From contig JABXGU010000703.1 in NCBI GenBank assembly GCA_016550415.1, forward strand, positions 1 to 24,016: a DNA stretch of 24,016 nt. Reading direction: 5' to 3'. Source of the DNA: an archaeon. GTDB taxonomy: Archaea > Asgardarchaeota > Hermodarchaeia > Hermodarchaeales > Hermodarchaeaceae. How positions within the stretch are numbered: position 1 is the first letter of the stretch; the number at the start of each line of letters is the position of its first letter. The notes beneath the pieces were generated by a model. It was not told the DNA's origin and ran no database searches. It worked only from the letters and a program-made list of their open reading frames with translations. Shown here piece by piece: positions 22,918 to 24,016 of this stretch. The translations under genes were made by a program, and so were the position numbers.

Positions 22918-24016
22918 ATGCACGACAAAGTGAGACAAACATCGAGTGAGGAAAGGAAAATGCAAAGAAATGAAGTAAAAATTTCATTAATACATTCTCG
23001 TCCCCTTAGAATTATCTCTTTGATACTGTGTCTTTTCTTTTTAGCTAGTTTATCTCCCAATTTTATGAATAGTTTGCCCACTAGCTCCTCCCAAGTGCAA
23101 ACGAAAAGCACATACACGTACCCTATTACAAATTCCAATCCGTTTAACCGTCTATTTCAGAATTTAACAGAAGGAAACGCAGACATAGGCACAATAGTAA
23201 TTGGTGAAGATGGCTCTCTGTCAGCTACATTCCTTTCTGCTGGGAATGAAATCGGTGAATTTGCAGCTAGCGCTCCAGAATACGAATACTGCCTCATGGC
23301 CCTTGCAATGTTCCGCTGGGGCGATTATGAAGGACTCACTGAGAATCTCTTAGCATTTCTTGGTGGCGAGTCCGAGAGTGAAGTTAGCGGACTATTGGAT
23401 TTTCTAAACCTTCTACCACTCAGTTCAATCCTCATGGTCTTTTTTGGCGGCGATGCATCACAAATACAAGTTTGGGGAGCAATGATAGCAGAGGACTTTG
23501 AGACTACATTAGATATGCCCTTTTCTCGGGTGACTGGTATTCCTCCTCTAACAGTTGAGAATATGACATTTAGTGTAGAAGCCTATGGATACGATGGTAC
23601 TGACATCGAAGCCCGGAACGACTTTCAAGAATACATGGCCACGCTCGGGTCCACTCGGCGTGGTATGTCAGAACTAGTGACCCCAGAACTTGCAGAGAAA
23701 TGCAATGGAAGTATCGGAGTTTGTGGTGTAATCAATATAGGTGCAATGAGCGGAACACCACCAGCAAAAGCACCGATTCAGGGCAACGAGACCTTGATTT
23801 TTTCTTCATGGTCCAGCACCCACATGGACCAATTCTTTGGAAGAGAAGAGCAAGTCTTCGATTTGAATGTCTTCTGCGATCGAACAGGCACCATTAGCAT
23901 GCATAATTTGGACGCTCTCGACTTCAACATACTATTACCCGCAGGTACGAATGTTACAGATTATTACCCTGATGATATGACCAACTCAAGTTCACCAGAA
24001 AATGTCGAAGTTTCCC
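22918..24016 (+). CDS. Secreted or surface-anchored protein of unknown function (partial, runs off the window)
   Basis: An open frame of 366 codons with no stop before the window ends. A hydrophobic segment IISLILCLFFLASLS (about residues 33-47) marks a signal peptide or membrane anchor; the rest is acidic and extracellular in style, with two Cys-containing segments (YEYCLMALAMF; KCNGSIGVCGVINIG), several N-x-S/T sites such as NLTEG, NMTF and NVTDY, and an internal hydrophobic LLPLSSILMVFFGG. No domain is recognised. ATG 22918 abuts the previous stop, with GGAGG five bases upstream; ATG 22960 has GTGAGG eight bases upstream and would give a more usual signal-peptide length, so the true start is open. 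It is translationally coupled to the membrane protein before it. Confidence 0.75.
   Translation, partial: MHDKVRQTSSEERKMQRNEVKISLIHSRPLRIISLILCLFFLASLSPNFMNSLPTSSSQVQTKSTYTYPITNSNPFNRLFQNLTEGNADIGTIVIGEDGSLSATFLSAGNEIGEFAASAPEYEYCLMALAMFRWGDYEGLTENLLAFLGGESESEVSGLLDFLNLLPLSSILMVFFGGDASQIQVWGAMIAEDFETTLDMPFSRVTGIPPLTVENMTFSVEAYGYDGTDIEARNDFQEYMATLGSTRRGMSELVTPELAEKCNGSIGVCGVINIGAMSGTPPAKAPIQGNETLIFSSWSSTHMDQFFGREEQVFDLNVFCDRTGTISMHNLDALDFNILLPAGTNVTDYYPDDMTNSSSPENVEVS

Noticed and set aside
1..24016. tRNA genes, CRISPR arrays, insertion sequences, prophage
   Set aside because: Scanning the gaps by eye showed no tRNA-like cloverleaf ends, no regularly spaced repeats, no transposase frames and no phage structural genes.

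Overview
The window looks like part of an archaeal chromosome, about 40% G+C by eye. It belongs to an anaerobe that carries one-carbon units on tetrahydromethanopterin (H4MPT). Archaeal markers are MptA, MptE, beta-RFAP synthase, methylene-H4MPT reductase (Mer), an archaeosortase-like membrane protein, a Roadblock/LC7 protein, an AbrB-PhoU fusion and a 22-residue ribosomal protein eL41. GGTGA/GGAGG ribosome-binding sites and TTG starts are present. The mix of H4MPT/CODH-type genes with Roadblock and eL41 suits an Asgard (for example Thorarchaeota-like) genome, but this is inference; no rRNA or tRNA is present to test it. I saw no insertion sequences, CRISPR arrays, prophage genes or tRNAs.

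Layout. 1-1133 (+): the tail of an MBL-fold hydrolase and a HAD-like hydrolase with an altered active-site motif. 1174-7086: the core cofactor block, made of two divergent operons around an AT-rich gap (4652-4942). The leftward operon is mptA - mptE - DHPS-like (DUF6513) protein; the rightward operon is an unknown 125-residue protein - DUF447 flavin-reductase-like protein - beta-RFAP synthase. 7149-10287 (-): a second operon of an archaeosortase-like membrane protein, an ATP-grasp ligase (ATGA overlap) and a DUF1464 ASKHA kinase-like protein. 10504-12636: dCMP deaminase (+), Roadblock/LC7 protein (-), DUF3786 protein (+) and a small hypothetical (+). 12673-18824 (-): Mer, a DUF72 protein, a 103-residue unknown, an AbrB-PhoU regulator, a CooC-type ATPase and a membrane-anchored C39-like peptidase. 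19051-24016 (+): a large UPF0182-type membrane protein, eL41, a polytopic membrane protein and a translationally coupled secreted protein that runs off the window.

How they fit together. MptA, MptE, the DHPS-like protein and beta-RFAP synthase cover the start of pterin synthesis, its activation and the arylamine branch of H4MPT synthesis. DUF447, DUF1464 and ATP-grasp proteins are uncharacterised families whose position suggests a link to H4MPT or another C1 cofactor. Mer uses the finished cofactor with F420. CooC-type ATPases mature the nickel cluster of CO dehydrogenase, so the window serves both the methyl and carbonyl branches of an archaeal Wood-Ljungdahl pathway. The right end is a separate cell-surface region.

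Most worth following up: the archaeosortase-like gene fused by overlap to a cofactor-type ATP-grasp/kinase operon, the unknown first gene of the DUF447-RFAP synthase operon, the surface-protein cluster at the right end, and the eL41 minigene that gene callers normally miss.
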